From NCBI GenBank assembly GCA_002408385.1, contig DHSB01000152.1:64607-71978 (forward strand): DNA of 7,372 bases, in the 5' to 3' direction. The notes under the pieces were generated by a model. It was not told where the DNA came from, ran no database searches, and saw only the letters and a program-made list of their open reading frames with translations. Shown in pieces: positions 5,951 through 7,372 of the stretch. The translations under genes were made by a program, and so were the position numbers. The DNA comes from Myxococcales bacterium UBA5297 (GTDB lineage: Bacteria; Myxococcota; Myxococcia; Myxococcales; UBA5297). The stretch's first letter is position 1. Every line of letters starts with the position of its first letter.

Positions 5951-5981
5951 CAGGGACTCCGCCAAAAGAGCGGGCTCCCTG
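5951..5981 (-). promoter_or_regulatory. Leader stem-loop or operator dyad upstream of the winged-helix gene
   Basis: The arms CAGGGA (5951-5956) and TCCCTG (5976-5981) pair. After one C-C mismatch and one T-G wobble, the stem continues with CCGC (5959-5962) and GCGG (5970-5973), closing a 7-base loop. The predicted transcription start from the upstream promoter is near 5981, so the mRNA would begin with this hairpin. The ribosome site for GTG 5932 lies directly after it. It could be an autoregulatory operator, an RNA-stability leader, or a translational control element. Confidence 0.5.
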
Positions 5982-5987
5982 TTGCGG

Positions 5988-6015
5988 ATTCTCGGTCGGC
6001 AGGTCGGCCGGTCAA
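5988..6015 (-). promoter_or_regulatory. Candidate promoter for the winged-helix operon
   Basis: On the minus strand TTGACC (6010-6015, 5 of 6 to the -35 consensus) is followed after 16 bases by GAGAAT (5988-5993, 4 of 6). Transcription would begin around 5981, about 49 bases before GTG 5932. The spacer contains GGTC-type octamer repeats that could bind a regulator. Confidence 0.5.
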
Positions 6016-6017
6016 CT
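5994..6017 (+). repeat. Three tandem GGTC-led octamers inside the regulator promoter
   Basis: GGTCGGCA (5994-6001), GGTCGGCC (6002-6009) and GGTCAACT (6010-6017) follow each other in the same 8-base register. The first two differ at one base; the third keeps only GGTC plus one further matching base. They cover the spacer and the -35 element of the minus-strand promoter. The regularity is suggestive, but the element is short. Confidence 0.4.
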
Positions 6018-6080
6018 TTTTGGCGGCCGTTCGCATCGCCCCCCGCCCGACCTCCTCGCTCTCCAGACCGAGGCTTTCCA

Positions 6081-6098
6081 CTCGCCCCGCGGGGCGAG
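6081..6098. repeat. Perfect 18-bp palindrome in the divergent intergenic region
   Basis: CTCGCCCCGCGGGGCGAG is identical to its reverse complement. It lies about midway between the divergent winged-helix and lipoprotein genes, some 90 bases upstream of the lipoprotein promoter and about 65 bases upstream of the regulator promoter. It could be an operator for a dimeric DNA-binding protein. Such GC-only palindromes are less rare in GC-rich DNA than in balanced DNA, but 18 bases without a mismatch is notable. Confidence 0.5.
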
Positions 6099-6109
6099 CT
6101 CGCGCGAGC
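6098..6109. repeat. Second palindrome, directly adjoining the first
   Basis: GCTCGCGCGAGC is a perfect 12-bp palindrome that shares one base (6098) with the 18-bp palindrome. The two centres are 14 bases apart. CTCG/CGAG half-sites recur in both, as would be expected for a pair of related binding sites, although composition bias can also produce this. Confidence 0.4.
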
Positions 6110-6187
6110 GCGGCGGGTTGTCGCGAAGCGGCAAGCGCGCTGCCCCCGGAGAGGCTCTTCGTTCCGAAGGGCGGCCTCGAGCGCTGC

Positions 6188-6216
6188 TTGCCGCTCCCCA
6201 GGCCTCTCGGTATACT
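6188..6216 (+). promoter_or_regulatory. Sigma70-type promoter for the lipoprotein gene
   Basis: TTGCCG (6188-6193, 4 of 6 to the -35 consensus), a spacer of exactly 17 bases, then TATACT (6211-6216, 5 of 6 to the -10 consensus). This is the best promoter match in the window. Transcription would start near 6223, about 33 bases before the start codon. Confidence 0.6.
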
Positions 6217-6255
6217 TCGCGACCTTTTACGCCTGACCCAAACGGGAGAAACCTC

Positions 6256-7372
6256 ATGGATTTGCGCCCTTGGATTCTCGCCGCAGCCGCCTCTTTCACT
6301 TTCGGCGCCTGCAAGAAGCAAGAAGCTCCGGCGCCGGCGGCCCAGCCGGTCAAGCAGGCTGCGCCCGGCGCCGCGGTCGACGCCTCCGCGCGCAGCGCAA
6401 AGCTCGACAACTCCACGCCGTCGGTCGCCGGCAAGAGCGACCCTGAGTGCGCAGGCACCATCGACCAAGCCGTGCCGAGCCAGATCTCCATCGGCGGCAA
6501 GAAGGCCGAGCTCAACGGCTACAAGCTCACCTTCGCCGAGGAGGATCGTGACGCCGACAGCATCGCGACCTTCGGGGTCATCGGAAACATGAACGAGGAC
6601 TCGGGCGAGAACCTGGTGAACCTGAAGAAGTACGTCGAGTTCTTCAAGGCCGAGAACGTCGAAGCGATCCTCGTCGTCGGCGACACCGGCGAGAGCAAGG
6701 AGTCCATCGAGCGCGCCCTGACGCCGCTGGCCGAGACCGGCCTGCCGGTCTTCGTCACCATCGGCAACCGCGAGTGCCGCGCAGACTTCAACGACGCGGT
6801 CGCCGCGCTTCAGAAGAAGTTCTCGAACCTCGTCAACATGAACAAGGTGCGCCACGTCGCCTTCGACGACGCCGACCTGCTCAGCCTGCCCGGCTACCAC
6901 GACCGGCGCTACATCCACTGCGCGTCCGGCTGCCAGTATTTCAAGCAGGACGTCGCCGCCCTCAAGCCGCTCGCCTCCGAGGCGAAGAGCCCGGTCGTGC
7001 TCCTCTCGCACGGCCCGCCCAAGGGCAGCGCTCCGACCGCGGTCGACCAGGCCACCGAGGCCGGCAACGTGGGCGACTCGAACCTCAACGCCCTCATCCT
7101 CGAGGCGAACATCCCCTTTGGCGTCTTCGCCAACATCAAGGAAGCGGGCGGGCGCGCCACGGACCTCGACGGCACCAACGTCATCCGCGAGGAGACCCTG
7201 GCCGACAAGCTCTACCTGAACCCGGGGCCCGCCGACGCCATCGCCTGGGCGATGAACGACGGCACACAGTCGGTCGGCATGGCGGCCGTGCTGCGCATCG
7301 AGGGCAAGCAGGCCAAGTACAAGGTCTTCCGGGCCAAGGAGCTGACGGCCGAGGAGAAGGCCGAGGCCCAGA
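6256..7372 (+). CDS. Lipoprotein with a degenerate calcineurin-like metallophosphoesterase domain (3' end beyond the window)
   Basis: This is an exported lipoprotein, of which 372 residues are visible and no stop is reached. The N-terminus MDLRPWILAAAASFTFGAC is a lipoprotein signal peptide with the modified Cys at 19; the -3 residue is Phe, not the usual Leu. An Ala/Pro-rich linker runs to about residue 62. From about 103 the protein follows the calcineurin-like phosphoesterase layout. Position by position: ATFGVIGNMNED (104-115) where D-x-H is usual; VVGDTGES (141-148) with Asp143 kept; TIGNRE (168-173) in place of GNHE; LLSHGPP (249-255) with His252 kept; VFANIKEAGGRATD (290-303) in place of GHIH. 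Most metal ligands are therefore changed, so I expect a non-catalytic protein. The ATG has GGAGA six bases upstream and a good promoter. Cys65, Cys174, Cys222 and Cys226 could form disulfides. The end of the visible part is charged and Ala/Glu-rich. Confidence 0.85.
   Translation, partial: MDLRPWILAAAASFTFGACKKQEAPAPAAQPVKQAAPGAAVDASARSAKLDNSTPSVAGKSDPECAGTIDQAVPSQISIGGKKAELNGYKLTFAEEDRDADSIATFGVIGNMNEDSGENLVNLKKYVEFFKAENVEAILVVGDTGESKESIERALTPLAETGLPVFVTIGNRECRADFNDAVAALQKKFSNLVNMNKVRHVAFDDADLLSLPGYHDRRYIHCASGCQYFKQDVAALKPLASEAKSPVVLLSHGPPKGSAPTAVDQATEAGNVGDSNLNALILEANIPFGVFANIKEAGGRATDLDGTNVIREETLADKLYLNPGPADAIAWAMNDGTQSVGMAAVLRIEGKQAKYKVFRAKELTAEEKAEAQ

Noticed and set aside
5614..7011. 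Long minus-strand open frame opposite the lipoprotein
   Set aside because: Its sequence is the antisense of a well-supported lipoprotein with signal peptide, promoter and family motifs, and further left it runs out of frame through the winged-helix gene.

Overview
This is a GC-rich bacterial chromosomal window with densely packed genes. Succinate dehydrogenase genes of the single-anchor, di-heme (b558) type, a cytoplasmic PAS histidine kinase, TatA, a holin-superfamily-like membrane protein and a Lys/Ala-rich lipoprotein together suggest a Gram-negative relative of the Myxococcota (former Deltaproteobacteria). That placement is an inference from gene style, not from a marker gene. No mobile element, tRNA, rRNA or CRISPR array was seen.

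Layout. Bases 1-967 (minus strand) hold the start of sdhA (cut by the window edge) and all of sdhC, in the order promoter, sdhC, sdhA. Bases 968-1221 are a spacer with the likely sdhC promoter and a strong hairpin behind the next gene. Bases 1222-1551 (minus) encode a small SCP2-like protein, divergent from a soluble PAS histidine kinase at 1716-2738 (plus). The kinase converges on, and overlaps by 53 bp, an unrecognised multi-spanning membrane protein (2686-3627, minus). A 337-bp spacer separates that gene from tatA (3965-4168, plus), followed by a holin-superfamily-III-like membrane protein (4378-4908, plus). Bases 5070-5932 (minus) form a two-gene operon: a winged-helix DNA-binding protein whose stop overlaps (ATGA) the start of a small all-helical protein of unknown function. 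From a divergent regulatory region rich in dyads, a lipoprotein (6256 to beyond 7372, plus) reads in the other direction.

How the genes relate. sdhC-sdhA is a respiratory operon, with sdhB expected beyond the left edge. The other genes are mostly single units or pairs and do not form one obvious pathway. The most interesting part is the right third. The lipoprotein has the fold signature of a calcineurin-like metallophosphoesterase, but most metal-binding positions are replaced (N-x-N for D-x-H, GNRE for GNHE, ANIK for GHIH), which suggests an exported pseudo-enzyme. It is transcribed divergently from a winged-helix regulator whose own promoter carries a stem-loop at the predicted transcript start and three GGTC-type octamers, so autoregulation is plausible.
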